Assembly (NCBI RefSeq): GCF_009865135.1
Contig: NZ_WWGH01000002.1
Location: 2,353,121-2,417,120, forward strand
Reading direction: 5' to 3'
Source: Streptomyces sp. SID8374
GTDB lineage: Bacteria > Actinomycetota > Actinomycetes > Streptomycetales > Streptomycetaceae
Length of the DNA: 64,000 nucleotides
How positions within the stretch are numbered: the first letter of the stretch is position 1; every line of letters starts with the position of its first letter. Below the pieces are notes generated by a model. The model was not told where the DNA came from and did not search any database. It saw only the letters and a program-made list of their open reading frames with translations. The translations under genes were made by a program, and so were the position numbers. Below, one piece after another: positions 49,905 to 59,671 of this stretch.

Positions 49905-50804
49905 CTACGCCGTCCCGCCGACCCCGCCGTCGACGTGGACGCCCAGCCGGCCGGCCAGGGCGGTGAGGGCCTCCCCCAGCGGCAGCGCGATGCGGGTGAC
50001 GGCGTGGCGGTCACCCCGGGTGGGATCCCGGTTGATGATCAGCACAGGCTGCCCGGCCCGGTCAGCCTGGCGGACGAACCGAAGACCGGACATCACCGTC
50101 AGTGAGGAGCCCAAAACGAGCAGGGTGGAGGCCTCACGGACCAGTGCGCGGCAGCTCTCGACCCGCTCGGCGGGTACGGCTTCCCCGAAGAACACCACAT
50201 CGGGTTTGAGTACGCCGCCGCAGACGGTGCACGCCACCACGCGGAAGTCGCCGACCTGCTCGTCGGTGAGATCGGCGTCACCGTCCGGGTTGATCGTGGC
50301 GGCCACGGGCGCGAAGCCCTCGTTGGCCTCCTCCAGTCGCCGGGCGAGCTCGCGGCGCGGGCTGAGGGTGCCGCAGGAGAGGCAGACCACCCGGTCCAGA
50401 CTTCCATGGAGTTCCACGACGTCTTCGCTGCCGGCGGCCTGGTGCAGACCGTCGACGTTCTGGGTGATCACACCCGAGAGCAGGCCGTGCCGCTCGAACG
50501 AGGCCACGGCCCGATGCCCGGCATTGGGCCGGGCACTGCCGAAGGTGCGCCAGCCGAGGTGGCTGCGCGCCCAGTACCGGCGACGGGCCTGAGCGTCGGC
50601 GATGAAGTCCTGGTACGTCATCGGGGTGTGCCGGCTCAGAGACCCGCCCTCACCCCGGTAATCGGGGATGCCCGACTCGGTGGAGATGCCCGCCCCGCTC
50701 AGCACCAGCACACCGCCGCTGCTCAGCGCGTCGGCGACCGGCTCCAGATCGGTGGTGCCCGGCGACAGCTCCTCGGTGGGGGTCCAGCTGAGAGTGGGGC
50801 GCAT
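49905..50804 (-). CDS. Sir2-family NAD-dependent protein deacetylase
   Basis: 299 residues. The second of two close ATGs (50804) was chosen because AGGGG lies seven bases before it. NAD-binding SGAGISTESGIPDYRGEGG, catalytic TQNVDGLHQAAGSEDVVELH (His), zinc cysteines in VVCLSCGTLSPRRELARRL and VVACTVCGGVLKPDVVFFGE, and LVLGSSLTVMSGLRFVRQAD are all present. It removes acyl groups from lysines using NAD. The 273 bp upstream (50805-51077) show no gene. Confidence 0.93.
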   Translation of the reverse strand: MRPTLSWTPTEELSPGTTDLEPVADALSSGGVLVLSGAGISTESGIPDYRGEGGSLSRHTPMTYQDFIADAQARRRYWARSHLGWRTFGSARPNAGHRAVASFERHGLLSGVITQNVDGLHQAAGSEDVVELHGSLDRVVCLSCGTLSPRRELARRLEEANEGFAPVAATINPDGDADLTDEQVGDFRVVACTVCGGVLKPDVVFFGEAVPAERVESCRALVREASTLLVLGSSLTVMSGLRFVRQADRAGQPVLIINRDPTRGDRHAVTRIALPLGEALTALAGRLGVHVDGGVGGTA

Positions 50805-51077
50805 ACGCATGCCCCTAGGGTACGGAACAGGCTGCTGTCCCCCGGAGCTTCCGCTGCACCCCGAGCGCACCGCGCCTGGCGGAGAAGTCGGTACGGAAAG
50901 GGGCGGCTGGCGAACAACACGGCAACCTGCCCACCACCGCCACGCAAGGGCGCCAACGCCGCGCGGCGGGGAAGGCGCAGCGGCACGGGGGTGACACCCG
51001 CTGCGGTCCGCCAGGGAGGCCAGGCCCCACTCAGGCGGACGCACGCCACCTGGCTGGTGGCCGCCGCGCCGCGAAAG

Positions 51078-51713
51078 CTACCTGGCAGGGGGCGAGCTGT
51101 CCCGCCGGGTGCTCCGGAGCCGCTCCTGTCGGCCGAGGGCGGCTTTGACGGGGAAGAGGGCGAGCCAGCACCACATGGCCGCTTGCGGGGCGAAGAAGGC
51201 GATGGGCACGGAGGCTCCGAACACGACGACGGTCGCGCCCAGGTCCGCCGCGGTGTCCCGCCACTCGCCTACCGCGCGGACGCCGTGCCGGCCCCTCAGC
51301 GTCGCGAACATGGCGAGCTGCAACAGGTCGATGAGGCAGATGGTCGCCGCGTACATCGCCACCGCCCAGGGCTCACGGGCCCCGTACTCGGCGAGGATGG
51401 ACGTGGGGAACGGGACCAGGGCGATCACGCCGAGCACCGCGAGGGCCAGATGCTGGGGAAGGCCGCCCGTCTTCGCGGACATCAGCAGGATCTGGCGCTG
51501 ATCGCGCCAGAAGATGGACAGGATCAGGAAGCTCAACGCGTACGCGGCGAGCTGGGGAGTGCTCTCGCGCAGCGCGTCATGGAACTGCTCGGAGTCCAGG
51601 CCGGGCGCAACCCTCACGTCGAGGGCGAGCAGCGTCATGGCGATCGCGAAGATGCCGTCGGACAACGTGATCAGACGGTCGGGGCGTGCTGATGAAGAGC
51701 TGCCTCTACTCAC
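51078..51713 (-). CDS. TMEM175/DUF1211-family membrane protein, putative potassium channel
   Basis: 211 residues from GTG 51713; an upstream extension of the frame looks non-coding. The hallmark first helix is ITLSDGIFAIAMTLLALDVR, the F-S-D-like selectivity motif of TMEM175 channels with Leu-Ser-Asp here. About six hydrophobic segments follow (AAYALSFLILSIFWRDQRQI; LALAVLGVIALVPFPTSILA; AVAMYAATICLIDLLQLAMF; GATVVVFGASVPIAFFAPQA). Bacterial members form tetrameric K+ channels. The tail RQERLRSTRRDSSPPAR is basic. A single gene, not linked to its neighbours. Confidence 0.85.
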   Translation of the reverse strand: MSRGSSSSARPDRLITLSDGIFAIAMTLLALDVRVAPGLDSEQFHDALRESTPQLAAYALSFLILSIFWRDQRQILLMSAKTGGLPQHLALAVLGVIALVPFPTSILAEYGAREPWAVAMYAATICLIDLLQLAMFATLRGRHGVRAVGEWRDTAADLGATVVVFGASVPIAFFAPQAAMWCWLALFPVKAALGRQERLRSTRRDSSPPAR

Positions 51714-52599
51714 CCGCCTCACCCTGGCCCCTGGCCCGCAACCGGACGCGAATTGCTCCGACTGCGGGCACGCCGCTGTCCATCCCTCGCTGCCGTACGC
51801 CCGAACAGTGGCCACACCTTCTGCCTCACCAGGACCACTGTCCCAGCGGGCCCTTTGAAGGTGTGCGCCACTGCCACCTTCCGGGTCACCGCCAGGACCG
51901 GGGCGGGGAGCGGCCGAGAGCCCCATCCTGACCGACGCCATCCCGCGGGGACGACGTACATGCCCGACTCCGCGCGCATGGTGGGAGGCTGGCCCGAACG
52001 CCGGAACGAAGAGCGACGCACAGGGAGACGACCAGGCGCACTACGTTGCCGCGGCCGACCAGGTGGTCTTCCACCTCGGCAACGGCGCTTCAGGCGCCCC
52101 GGGCGGCCGTCTGCCCAAGACCGAGACCCGGCCGGGACCACCGTGGAGAACCGGGTCGTCATCCTCCGGGAAGGCAGCGGCGAACAGATCAGCAACACAC
52201 GGAGCAGGGCTCGCTCGCTCGCTCACCAACAGCGCCACGGCCGCCGCACACGGGAAGGCCCTCGCCGTCACCGACTTCACCACGGTCTGCGTGGAGCCTG
52301 ACCCGTCGTGCCGCGACCCGTGGTCCACCGGAAAACAGCGCCAAGGGGAGGGGGGCTCGCAGGCCTTGACCTTGTCCATTCCTGCCGCTCAAAGGCATTG
52401 GCGGTATCCTGAGGAGGCAGTGACCGGGGGTCGCTCCGATGCCGAAGGGGCGAGAGATTCGTCGGGGTCGTGCGTGCCCGGAGGCCGGAAGGCGCCGCCG
52501 CCCACGCCACGAATCCTGACCGCGGGACCTTCGAGGCGCGCGGTCCACACAACCACCTGCTGCGACCCCGGCCGGGGCCGCCCTCTCCGGGAGAGGCGT
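51714..52599. other. About 890 bp with no convincing gene
   Basis: Open frames on both strands are short or compositionally poor. One plus-strand frame around 52040-52370 reads somewhat like protein (VVFHLGNGASGAPGGRLP; AVTDFTTVCVEPDPSCRD) but has no start with ribosome site and no family I recognise. It may be the worn remains of a gene, and it also holds the promoter of the SRPBCC gene. Confidence 0.5.
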
Positions 52600-53049
52600 A
52601 TGAGTACCCAGTTCGAGGCCACCGTCACCATCGACCGCCCTATCGATGCTGTGTTCACCTACCTGGCGGACGGGCGGAACGACCCCGACTTCAGCCCCCG
52701 TGTGCTCAAGATCGAAAAGAGTCCCGACGGAGCCACGACGACAGGGACCGTTTTCCACAGCACCGTCAAGGACGCGGGAATGAAGTCTCAAAGGGACTTC
52801 GAAATAACAGAGTTGACCACCCCGACGCGAATTCGCTGGCGTGAGGCCTCCCACAACTCGATCACGGTACGAGAAGGCGGCTACGACCTTGAGGCGACCC
52901 CCGACGGGGCCACCCGCGTACGCCTTTTCAATGTCCTCGAGGGACACGGGATAGGCAAGCTGCTGCTCCCCTTGGCCGGTGGTGCATCACGCAAGGACGC
53001 CCCTGACTTCGGGGAGCGCATCAAAGTCGCCGCGGAACGTGCGATCTGA
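52600..53049 (+). CDS. SRPBCC-family (START-like) protein
   Basis: 149 residues from ATG 52600 with GAGAGG upstream. The helix-grip fold typical of polyketide cyclase/Aha1-like proteins shows in FEATVTIDRPIDAVFTYLAD, then PDFSPRVLKIEKSPDGATTT, RDFEITELTTPTRIRWREAS and TRVRLFNVLEGHGIGKLLLP. It would bind a hydrophobic ligand in a central cavity; members are often steroid/lipid or polyketide binders or carbon monoxide dehydrogenase G-like proteins. Nothing nearby fixes the ligand. It is followed by about 250 bp without a gene. Confidence 0.82.
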   Translation: MSTQFEATVTIDRPIDAVFTYLADGRNDPDFSPRVLKIEKSPDGATTTGTVFHSTVKDAGMKSQRDFEITELTTPTRIRWREASHNSITVREGGYDLEATPDGATRVRLFNVLEGHGIGKLLLPLAGGASRKDAPDFGERIKVAAERAI

Positions 53050-53299
53050 CCAACAAGGGGCTTTGAGCTCCCGCCCCGGTCGTCCAGCGACAGGTTCCAG
53101 GGCTGTCCATGGACGGGAGACGTGACGGCCTCCGTCCGCAGCCCTTCGGCGGTAAGCGTCCGCAGCCGGGATGTCCAGCGTTCCGGAACCACTCCTCGAC
53201 CGTCCGGTTGTCGCCGGTGACGCCCCCTTCCCAGCCGATTCGGTCTGACCTCCCTGGAGGCGGTGCGTACTGCCTCCAGAGAGCCGCCGGAGCAGCGCG

Positions 53300-54037
53300 T
53301 CAGCCCCGGCCGAGAACGCAGAAGTTATTGCCCTCCGGGTCGGCCAGGACGACCCAGGGAACGTCGCCCTGGCCCACATCTGCCCGCGTCGCGCCGAGAC
53401 CTTCGAGCCGGACGACCTCCTTCGCCTGATCCTCGACAGGATCGGACATCACGTCGAGATGGAGGCGGCTGGTCACGACCTTGTCATCCGGCGTCCGGCG
53501 AAACTCCAGGTACGGCCCGACGTCCTGGACGGAGCGCAGCAGAGCGCGGTCGTCGGTCAGCTCATGGACGGTCCAGTCGATGGCCTCGCCCCAGAACCCG
53601 ACCATGGCCCGAGGGTCGGCGCAGTCGACGACCACGGCGGCTATGGGCCCGGTGTCCCGGTAGAGCTCTCGGGGCTCCAGAACGCTGAAGACGTTGCCCT
53701 CGGGGTCGGCCAACACCGTCCACGGCACGTCACCCTGACCCACGTCGACGGGCGTAGTCCCGAGGCCTTCCAGGCGTCCGACCAACTCCGCTTGATGGGC
53801 GGCGGAGGTGGTGGCGAGCTCGAGGTGCACGCGGCACTTCACCGTCTCCGGGTCCGGGACGCGGACGAGATCGATACAGACGGCGGACGGGTGCGGCCAG
53901 TCGAAGCCGACGGGTTCGAGGTTGGTGACTCCCGGGCCTTCGCTGGAAACACCCCAGCCGAGCACCTCCGCCCAGAACTGGCCGAGCGCCGAGTCGTCCC
54001 GGGCCTTGAAGTTCACCTGAACAAGTTGCAGCGTCAT
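53300..54037 (-). CDS. Two-domain VOC (glyoxalase/bleomycin-resistance fold) protein
   Basis: 245 residues from ATG 54037 (AGGG eight bases upstream). Two homologous halves each end alike: DVGQGDVPWTVLADPEGNVF near residue 115 and DVGQGDVPWVVLADPEGNNF near the C-terminus. Each half begins with a vicinal-oxygen-chelate strand (QLVQVNFKARDDSALGQFWA; IAAVVVDCADPRAMVGFWGE). Metal-ligand positions are only partly visible (HLELA; HLDVM; no clear Glu partners checked). Members include lyases, dioxygenases and drug-binding proteins. The close similarity of the halves suggests a duplication. Confidence 0.88.
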   Translation of the reverse strand: MTLQLVQVNFKARDDSALGQFWAEVLGWGVSSEGPGVTNLEPVGFDWPHPSAVCIDLVRVPDPETVKCRVHLELATTSAAHQAELVGRLEGLGTTPVDVGQGDVPWTVLADPEGNVFSVLEPRELYRDTGPIAAVVVDCADPRAMVGFWGEAIDWTVHELTDDRALLRSVQDVGPYLEFRRTPDDKVVTSRLHLDVMSDPVEDQAKEVVRLEGLGATRADVGQGDVPWVVLADPEGNNFCVLGRG

Positions 54038-54583
54038 GCTGGGCACCCTAGGGGTCTCCTGTGTTACCTGGCCACGGTTCAGTTGATCTTGGCGCGGCTG
54101 GTGCCGTTGATCACCAGTAGTGCGATCGGGCGTTCATGCGTTACGGAAACCGACCTCACGTCTGCGTGATCGCGCATACGTGACACCGCCGCCGAACCTA
54201 CCCGTCGTAGATCCCGCTGAGTTGCGCACGAGCCTTCCCAGCCGACTGTCGCTCTGTCGGCGGAGCGGCAGCAACGCACCGCAGCGGGCTCCGTTGTCCG
54301 TGCCGGCCCGAGGGCTTCCGGCCCCTCGGTGTCCCCGGGGGCGCGAGGGCCGGCTTGCCGTGAGGTGTGCCCCGGTCAGGATTCCGCAGCACCTTGATGG
54401 CCGACGGCCGAATCGCGGACGTGATTTCTGCTGCTGGCGTTCCGAGATCACTGGAGAGTATTGCCACTCACTTAATATATGCATAAAGGATGCCAAAGCG
54501 GTCATTGATTGTTATTGCCTTACACAGGAGCCTCCTAGGCTTTAGCGTCGTATCACTGGTTTCTGACCGAAAGTCACAAGTAC
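54038..54583. other. Promoter region of the large amidase gene; no gene seen
   Basis: 546 bp. The last 130 bp (54450-54580) are clearly AT-rich (ACTTAATATATGCATAAAGG at 54470-54489) and should hold the promoter of the secreted amidase. The first part codes for nothing I can recognise. Confidence 0.5.
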
Positions 54584-57500
54584 ATGCGCATAACCAGGGC
54601 CGGCATGACCGGCCTTGTTCTCTTGTCCATCCTGTTGCCGACAGGCTCGGTGCACGCCGAGCCCTCCGTGGCACGGGCCGCGGCGAAGCCTGACTACCTG
54701 ACCGCTCCCGACGTACCGTCCGCTCTCTCGGCGGCCCGGAGGGAGGGAAAGCGGGTGGAGGCGCTGTCCGAGCGCACCGAGACCTCCACCACCTGGGTGC
54801 ACGGGGACGGCTCCCTGACGACCGAGCTGACCGCAGGGCCGATCCGCTTCGAGCGGGACGGGCGCTGGGAGCCGGTCGACACGGACCTGGCCGAACGCGC
54901 CGACGGTTCTGTCGCGCCCAAGGCCCACCCGGGCGGTCTCACGCTCTCCGGCGGAGGCGGCAAGGTGGCGGGCTCGCTGGCCGCGGCCCGTACCGCGGCC
55001 CCACGTGACCTGGTGACTCTCGGCGAGGGCGACCAGCAGGTCACCCTCCAGTGGAAGGGCGGTCTGCCGGAGCCCCGGCTGGACGGCAACCGTGCCGAGT
55101 ACCCGGAGGCCGTGCCGGGCGCGGACGTGATCGTCGAGGCCACCCGCACCGGTTTCGAGCAGTACGTCGCCATCAAGAAGCGCCCGGCCGCAACCGACTA
55201 TCGGTACACCCTGCCTCTGCGCGCCGAGGGGCTCGCGGTCAAGCAGCAGCCCGACGGCAGCGTGCTGTTCACCGATCGCCGCACCGGCCAGGAACGTGCG
55301 GTGATGCCCGCGCCGATGATGTGGGACGCCACCGTGGACGAGCGATCGGGCGAGCACACCCGCCGTGTACCGGTGGGCATGGACGTCGTGGTGAAGGACG
55401 ACGACTCCTTCGACCTGGTCGTGACCCCTGATGCCGGGTTTCTCGCAGACCCGAAGACCCGCTACCCGGTGACCGTCGACCCGTCCACCTCCGCGCTCAG
55501 CAACGTCTTCGACACCTACGTCCAGCAGGGCGAGACCCGCGACTGGTCCACCGACACCGAGATCGACCTCGGCAACCCGGGGACGAAAAACGCGAACGGC
55601 ACACCACGCACCGCGCGGTCGTACATCACCTGGGGCACCGCACCGATCGCAGATGCCCTGGTCAGCAGCGCCCAGCTGAGCCTGTGGAACTTCCACTCGG
55701 CCAACACCGACTGCAAAGCCCAGGCCTGGGAGGTGTGGTCGGCCGACCCGGCGACCACCGCGAGCCGATGGACCAAGCAGCCCGCGATGCACACCAAGCA
55801 CGCGACCTCCACCCAGACCAAGGGCAACCCGGCTTGCGGCGGCGCCGGGTGGGTCAGCGCGGATGTCACCTCGCTCGCGCAGAACTGGGCCTCCGCCAAG
55901 GCCCCGCAGTCCAGCATGGGCCTGCGTGCGGCCGACGAGTCCGCCGTCGCACCCTGGAAGCGGTTCAGCTCGGCCAACGCGACGTCCAATCCGCCGAAGC
56001 TGACGGTGACGTACAACTTCCGTCCGCGCTCCGGCAACAACCGGCAGGCCGGCCCGCCCTACGCGCCCGACGCCTCGGGCACCTGGCAGGTCAGCACCAC
56101 GACCCCGACCCTGCGGGACACGTTCTCCGACAAGGACGGCGACAAGATCAACGGCACGTTCGAGGTGGTCGAGGCGGCCACCGGCAAGCGCGTCGGCGAC
56201 TACCTGGTCTCACCGTTCGTCGAATCGGGCCGCGCCGCCGCTGTCACCCTGCCCGACGGCCTGCTGAAGGACGGCACAACGTACCGCTTCCGCACCTCCC
56301 CCTACGACGGTACGCACTACAACCTGGCGTGGTCGCCGTGGACGACGTTCACGGTCGGCACCGGCGCCCGGCCCGGCGCGCTGCCGGACATGCCGCAGGC
56401 CTTGGAACAGGGTGCCACCGACACCCTGACCCCGCTGCTCTCCGGCGTCGTCACCAGCCCCGCACAAGGGCGGATACGGGCGGAGTTCGCCCTGCGCGAC
56501 GAGAACGGAAAGGACCTCAGCGCAGTACACGTACCGGACGCGTGGGTGGACAGCGGCTTGCGCGCCGCAGCCCAGGTGCCCGCGGGCGCGCTGCGCTCCG
56601 GCACGACATACCTCTGGGCGATGCGAGCCTGCACTGACGCCGGTTGCTCGGCGTGGTCGTACGAGCAGGAGCTCACGGCCCGTGAGGGACCCGGCCTGAA
56701 GGCGCCGGTGACGAGGACGCTGCCCTTGAGCGGTGACGCGCTTGCCGACGCCACCGCCGCGGTCCGCGAGACCACGCCCGCGGTGAAGGGCGCGCAGCTC
56801 ACCCTCGACGCCGACCACGCCGTTTGGCTCTCACCCGATCTCACCAAGGTGCCCGCCGGGGCGCGGATCACCGGGGCCCAGCTGGAGCTGACGCCTGTCC
56901 GTGGAGCGGAGCGGCCTTTGGAGGTCTATGAGTTGCTGGAGCCGTGGGCTGCTCCGCAGAAGGGTGCGGATCTTCCGGGCCTGTTGGACGAGGCTCCCTT
57001 CGCCGACGCCGCCCGCCTGGCGGACCAGGATCTTGCTCCCGTTGTTCAGTCCTGGCTGGAGCAGGACAGCGCTGAGGGGCTGGCCTTGCGGTTGCCGAAG
57101 GGTGCCAAGGACTCCGTGGTCTACCACTCGGGCCGGGCCAAGGATGCCGCACAGCGTCCGCGGCTCGTGATCGATTACGTGCCTGCTGCCGCTCCGGGCC
57201 GCCCGCAGGACGTGCGGGCCACCTCCGGGCACGGCGGGCTGCTGACCACCTGGAATCCGCCGCAGGACAACGGTGCGGCCGGTGAGGGCCTGGAATACAC
57301 CGTTGCCGTGCAGAAGGAGAACGGCACCGAGGCCGCCAGGCTGACCACCGCGCTTCCGTACGCTGTCGTCTCCGGCCTGACCGACGGGGCCACCTACCGG
57401 GTTTCCGTCCAGGCCCGTACCGCCCACGGCACGAGCCCGGCCGCCACCTCGGAACCGGTGACCACCGCAAGCGTGCCCGGCGGGGCGGCCGTCTACCGGG

Positions 57501-58537
57501 AGATCGTCCAGCAGTACCTGAACGCCCGGGCCGGCCTGCTCACCGGCGGCTATCCGACGGCCGCCGCTGCGCTTGCCGCGAGCTCCCGGGGTGCGTCCTT
57601 CGCGGACCTGCTGAACGCGCAGGCCCCTGGTCTCGTCGAGTCCCGGGAACTGCTCGCCCGGCACGGGCGGACCTACAGTGACGCGACAGCCCAGCTCTCC
57701 GACGTCCTCGTCGGCGTCGATACCGACGGAGCGGTCTTCCTGCGGGCGTCGGTCACCGAGTCCGCCTCGCTGAACCTGGACGGGACGAGCGAGTCCGACG
57801 AAGGCCGGGGCGAGCAGCGGTTCACGTTCAGCACCAACGGCGGAGCCCCGATCCTGCACCTGGAAGCCGACGCGCCCGCCGCGGAGACCGTCCTGACCGA
57901 GACACCCTCCGCATGGACCGGCCTCGACGTGGCACCGCCCCAGGACCAGAACGCCGAAGAAGTGCCCGATGAGCCGATCGACCTCGGCTCCGACGGCTTT
58001 CCGGTGGACGAGGCCGCGGGACCGGTGCCGGTGGCGCTGCGCGCCGCAGCAGTCGTCGGCTCCGGTACGGCCAAGTGGGCCACCAAGAACATCGGCACCA
58101 AATCGGAGTACCAGCAGGACTGCACCAACTTCGTGTCCAAGGCCCTCTACTACGGCGGGAAGATGAAGACCCGCTCCGGCGGCCGCAAACACGACCGGGC
58201 CTGGTGGCAGCAGTACTACCTGTTCGGTTCGATCAAGAACAAGAGCTACACCTGGTCCGGTGCCGAGAACTTCCGCCGCCACATGACGAAGTACCGCAAG
58301 GCCCCGTCGGTGTCGAAGAAGAACGCCCGTCCCGGTGACATCGTGATGTTCAAATGGAAGAAGGAGAAGGTGTACAACCACGCCGCAGTCGTGGTGGGAA
58401 ACTCCGGCCGCGACCTCCAGCTCAGGCAGCACGGCGGCCCCAGCAGGACCACCCTCAGCGCTGCCATCGCCCGCTACAAGCGCAAGTCCAACTACATCGA
58501 ACGCGTGATCATCCTGCGCCCCAGGTCGAGGGGATGA
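54584..58537 (+). CDS. Large secreted DNRLRE/FN3 protein with C-terminal cysteine amidase domain
   Basis: 1317 residues from ATG 54584. A Sec signal (TGLVLLSILLPTGSVHAEPS) is followed by a region shared with Rhs-type secreted proteins (residues about 60-280; PIRFERDGRWEPVDTDLAER). A DNRLRE-type beta domain spans about 295-480 (NVFDTYVQQGETRDWSTDTE; SSMGLRAADESAVAPWKRFS), then two Ig/FN3-like modules and a clearer FN3 at about 868-965 (PGRPQDVRATSGHGGLLTTW). Residues about 1158-1317 are an amidase_6-like domain with nucleophile QQDCTNFVSKALYYGG and the general-base His in KVYNHAAVVVGNSG. The catalytic domain at the very end of a long exported stalk fits a peptidoglycan or peptide amidase, possibly a polymorphic-toxin-type effector. 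It is coupled by ATGA to a lipoprotein gene. Confidence 0.85.
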   Translation: MRITRAGMTGLVLLSILLPTGSVHAEPSVARAAAKPDYLTAPDVPSALSAARREGKRVEALSERTETSTTWVHGDGSLTTELTAGPIRFERDGRWEPVDTDLAERADGSVAPKAHPGGLTLSGGGGKVAGSLAAARTAAPRDLVTLGEGDQQVTLQWKGGLPEPRLDGNRAEYPEAVPGADVIVEATRTGFEQYVAIKKRPAATDYRYTLPLRAEGLAVKQQPDGSVLFTDRRTGQERAVMPAPMMWDATVDERSGEHTRRVPVGMDVVVKDDDSFDLVVTPDAGFLADPKTRYPVTVDPSTSALSNVFDTYVQQGETRDWSTDTEIDLGNPGTKNANGTPRTARSYITWGTAPIADALVSSAQLSLWNFHSANTDCKAQAWEVWSADPATTASRWTKQPAMHTKHATSTQTKGNPACGGAGWVSADVTSLAQNWASAKAPQSSMGLRAADESAVAPWKRFSSANATSNPPKLTVTYNFRPRSGNNRQAGPPYAPDASGTWQVSTTTPTLRDTFSDKDGDKINGTFEVVEAATGKRVGDYLVSPFVESGRAAAVTLPDGLLKDGTTYRFRTSPYDGTHYNLAWSPWTTFTVGTGARPGALPDMPQALEQGATDTLTPLLSGVVTSPAQGRIRAEFALRDENGKDLSAVHVPDAWVDSGLRAAAQVPAGALRSGTTYLWAMRACTDAGCSAWSYEQELTAREGPGLKAPVTRTLPLSGDALADATAAVRETTPAVKGAQLTLDADHAVWLSPDLTKVPAGARITGAQLELTPVRGAERPLEVYELLEPWAAPQKGADLPGLLDEAPFADAARLADQDLAPVVQSWLEQDSAEGLALRLPKGAKDSVVYHSGRAKDAAQRPRLVIDYVPAAAPGRPQDVRATSGHGGLLTTWNPPQDNGAAGEGLEYTVAVQKENGTEAARLTTALPYAVVSGLTDGATYRVSVQARTAHGTSPAATSEPVTTASVPGGAAVYREIVQQYLNARAGLLTGGYPTAAAALAASSRGASFADLLNAQAPGLVESRELLARHGRTYSDATAQLSDVLVGVDTDGAVFLRASVTESASLNLDGTSESDEGRGEQRFTFSTNGGAPILHLEADAPAAETVLTETPSAWTGLDVAPPQDQNAEEVPDEPIDLGSDGFPVDEAAGPVPVALRAAAVVGSGTAKWATKNIGTKSEYQQDCTNFVSKALYYGGKMKTRSGGRKHDRAWWQQYYLFGSIKNKSYTWSGAENFRRHMTKYRKAPSVSKKNARPGDIVMFKWKKEKVYNHAAVVVGNSGRDLQLRQHGGPSRTTLSAAIARYKRKSNYIERVIILRPRSRG

Positions 58538-59001
58538 CCATGACGGTGAAACCACGCCGGGCCGCCCTCACCGCCGCCCTCGCCCTGTCCCTGGGCGCCC
58601 TGTCGCTGACCGCGTGCAGCAGCGACGACGACCTGTTGGACTACCAGACCGACTACGCCAACCACCAGCCTCTGCGGGTCACGGGCTACCCCTCCGCGGG
58701 CAGCCTTCGCACCGTCCAGCAGATCGTCTGGCACCTCGCCGACCGGGATGCCGACGCCTTGGCCGCCCTGCACACCGAGGACGGCGACGCCGGCTCCACA
58801 GCCCGAGCCTGGATCAAGACCTACTCCAAGGACGCCCAGGGCCAGGTGACCGCCGATTTCCTGGACGAGGGCTCCGTGCGCCAGGAAGTGGTACTCCACT
58901 TCGCCGAGTCCCGCCGCACCCAGGAGATCACCGTCCGCATCAACAACGAAGCCTGGGGAGTGGTTCTCGACGACCCGGCCCCCGCTGCGGAGTCACGGTG
59001 A
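58534..59001 (+). CDS. Small lipoprotein coupled to the secreted amidase
   Basis: 155 residues; ATG 58534 overlaps the amidase stop (ATGA). The signal peptide ends in a lipobox (LSLGALSLTACSSDDD), so the protein is anchored on the outer membrane face. The mature part of about 125 residues (VQQIVWHLADRDADALAALH; VTADFLDEGSVRQEVVLHFA; EITVRINNEAWGVVLDDPAP) looks like a small cone-shaped NTF2/SnoaL-type fold, but I do not recognise a named family. Tight coupling to a secreted amidase suggests an inhibitor or immunity role, or a partner; this is an inference. Confidence 0.82.
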   Translation: MTMTVKPRRAALTAALALSLGALSLTACSSDDDLLDYQTDYANHQPLRVTGYPSAGSLRTVQQIVWHLADRDADALAALHTEDGDAGSTARAWIKTYSKDAQGQVTADFLDEGSVRQEVVLHFAESRRTQEITVRINNEAWGVVLDDPAPAAESR

Positions 59002-59116
59002 CATCACACCGGTAACCCGAATGACCCTTCCTTCTCCGCCTGGGGCCGTAGGCGGCATCAGAAGGTCCGGGGGAGGGGACCCGAGGGGCCTGTCCCTGAC
59101 GGAATGAAGACGGCAG

Positions 59117-59145
59117 AGGGGGCCTGCTCTACGACCAGGCCCCCT
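59117..59145 (+). terminator. Hairpin terminator after the amidase-lipoprotein operon
   Basis: Ten-base perfect arms AGGGGGCCTG (59117-59126) and CAGGCCCCCT (59136-59145) with a nine-base loop, about 115 bp beyond the lipoprotein stop. Confidence 0.65.
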
Positions 59146-59315
59146 CGAACCACTTCGGACGGCGTGACCCATTGTGTGAGCAGGCGGTGGGGTGGCAACG
59201 GGTGGGCGCCAGCAGGATCGTGGTGCGGGTGTCCTGCTAGCAGGTGCGGGGGCGGGAGTACGGTCGCCGCAGACCGGTTCTTCATCAACCGGCTGTCGGC
59301 CACCGGCATCAGCCT

Positions 59316-59326
59316 CCCCCCCCCCC
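59316..59326 (+). repeat. Homopolymer run of eleven C
   Basis: An uninterrupted C11 tract just in front of the readable part of the glucanase remnant. Such runs slip easily in replication and sequencing, so the local frame should be treated with care. Confidence 0.9.
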
Positions 59327-59348
59327 GGCGTGGTGGTCGTATCGTCGT

Positions 59349-59671
59349 TTGAGAGGCCGGGTTCGGGCAGCATCTTCGGTTGTTACAAGCGCCTGGATGC
59401 CCCTAACGACCTGGTGCGCGGTCCGGTCTCCCGCACGTTGTGCGCGGGTTTCAACCGCTCCACCTTGCTGAACGGCGCGAACCACCCCGACAGCAACGCG
59501 GCGAATTTCTACCGGGACGCGGTCACCAACCATTACTCCCGCGCCATTCACGCTCAGATGGCGGATGGCAAGGCGTACGGCTTCGCCTTCGACGATGTGG
59601 GCGCTCACGAGTCTTTGGTCCACGACGGCAACCCGCAGGAGGCGCTGATCACGCTTGACGGATTCAGCTGA
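59349..59671 (+). pseudogene. C-terminal remnant of a GH64-type beta-1,3-glucanase
   Basis: About 107 residues read like the end of a Streptomyces endo-beta-1,3-glucanase: GSIFGCYKRLDAPNDLVRGP, then SRTLCAGFNRSTLLNGANHP, NFYRDAVTNHYSRAIHAQMA and GKAYGFAFDDVGAHESLVHD. The upstream two-thirds with signal peptide and catalytic residues are missing, and no start with ribosome site is present. I therefore call it a truncated gene. The N-terminal part was lost, perhaps by rearrangement near the replicon end. Confidence 0.75.

Noticed and set aside
52040..52370. Acetate-kinase-like HLGNGAS motif and a possible gene
   Set aside because: The motif stands alone; the sequence around it does not match acetate kinase, and there is no start with a ribosome site.
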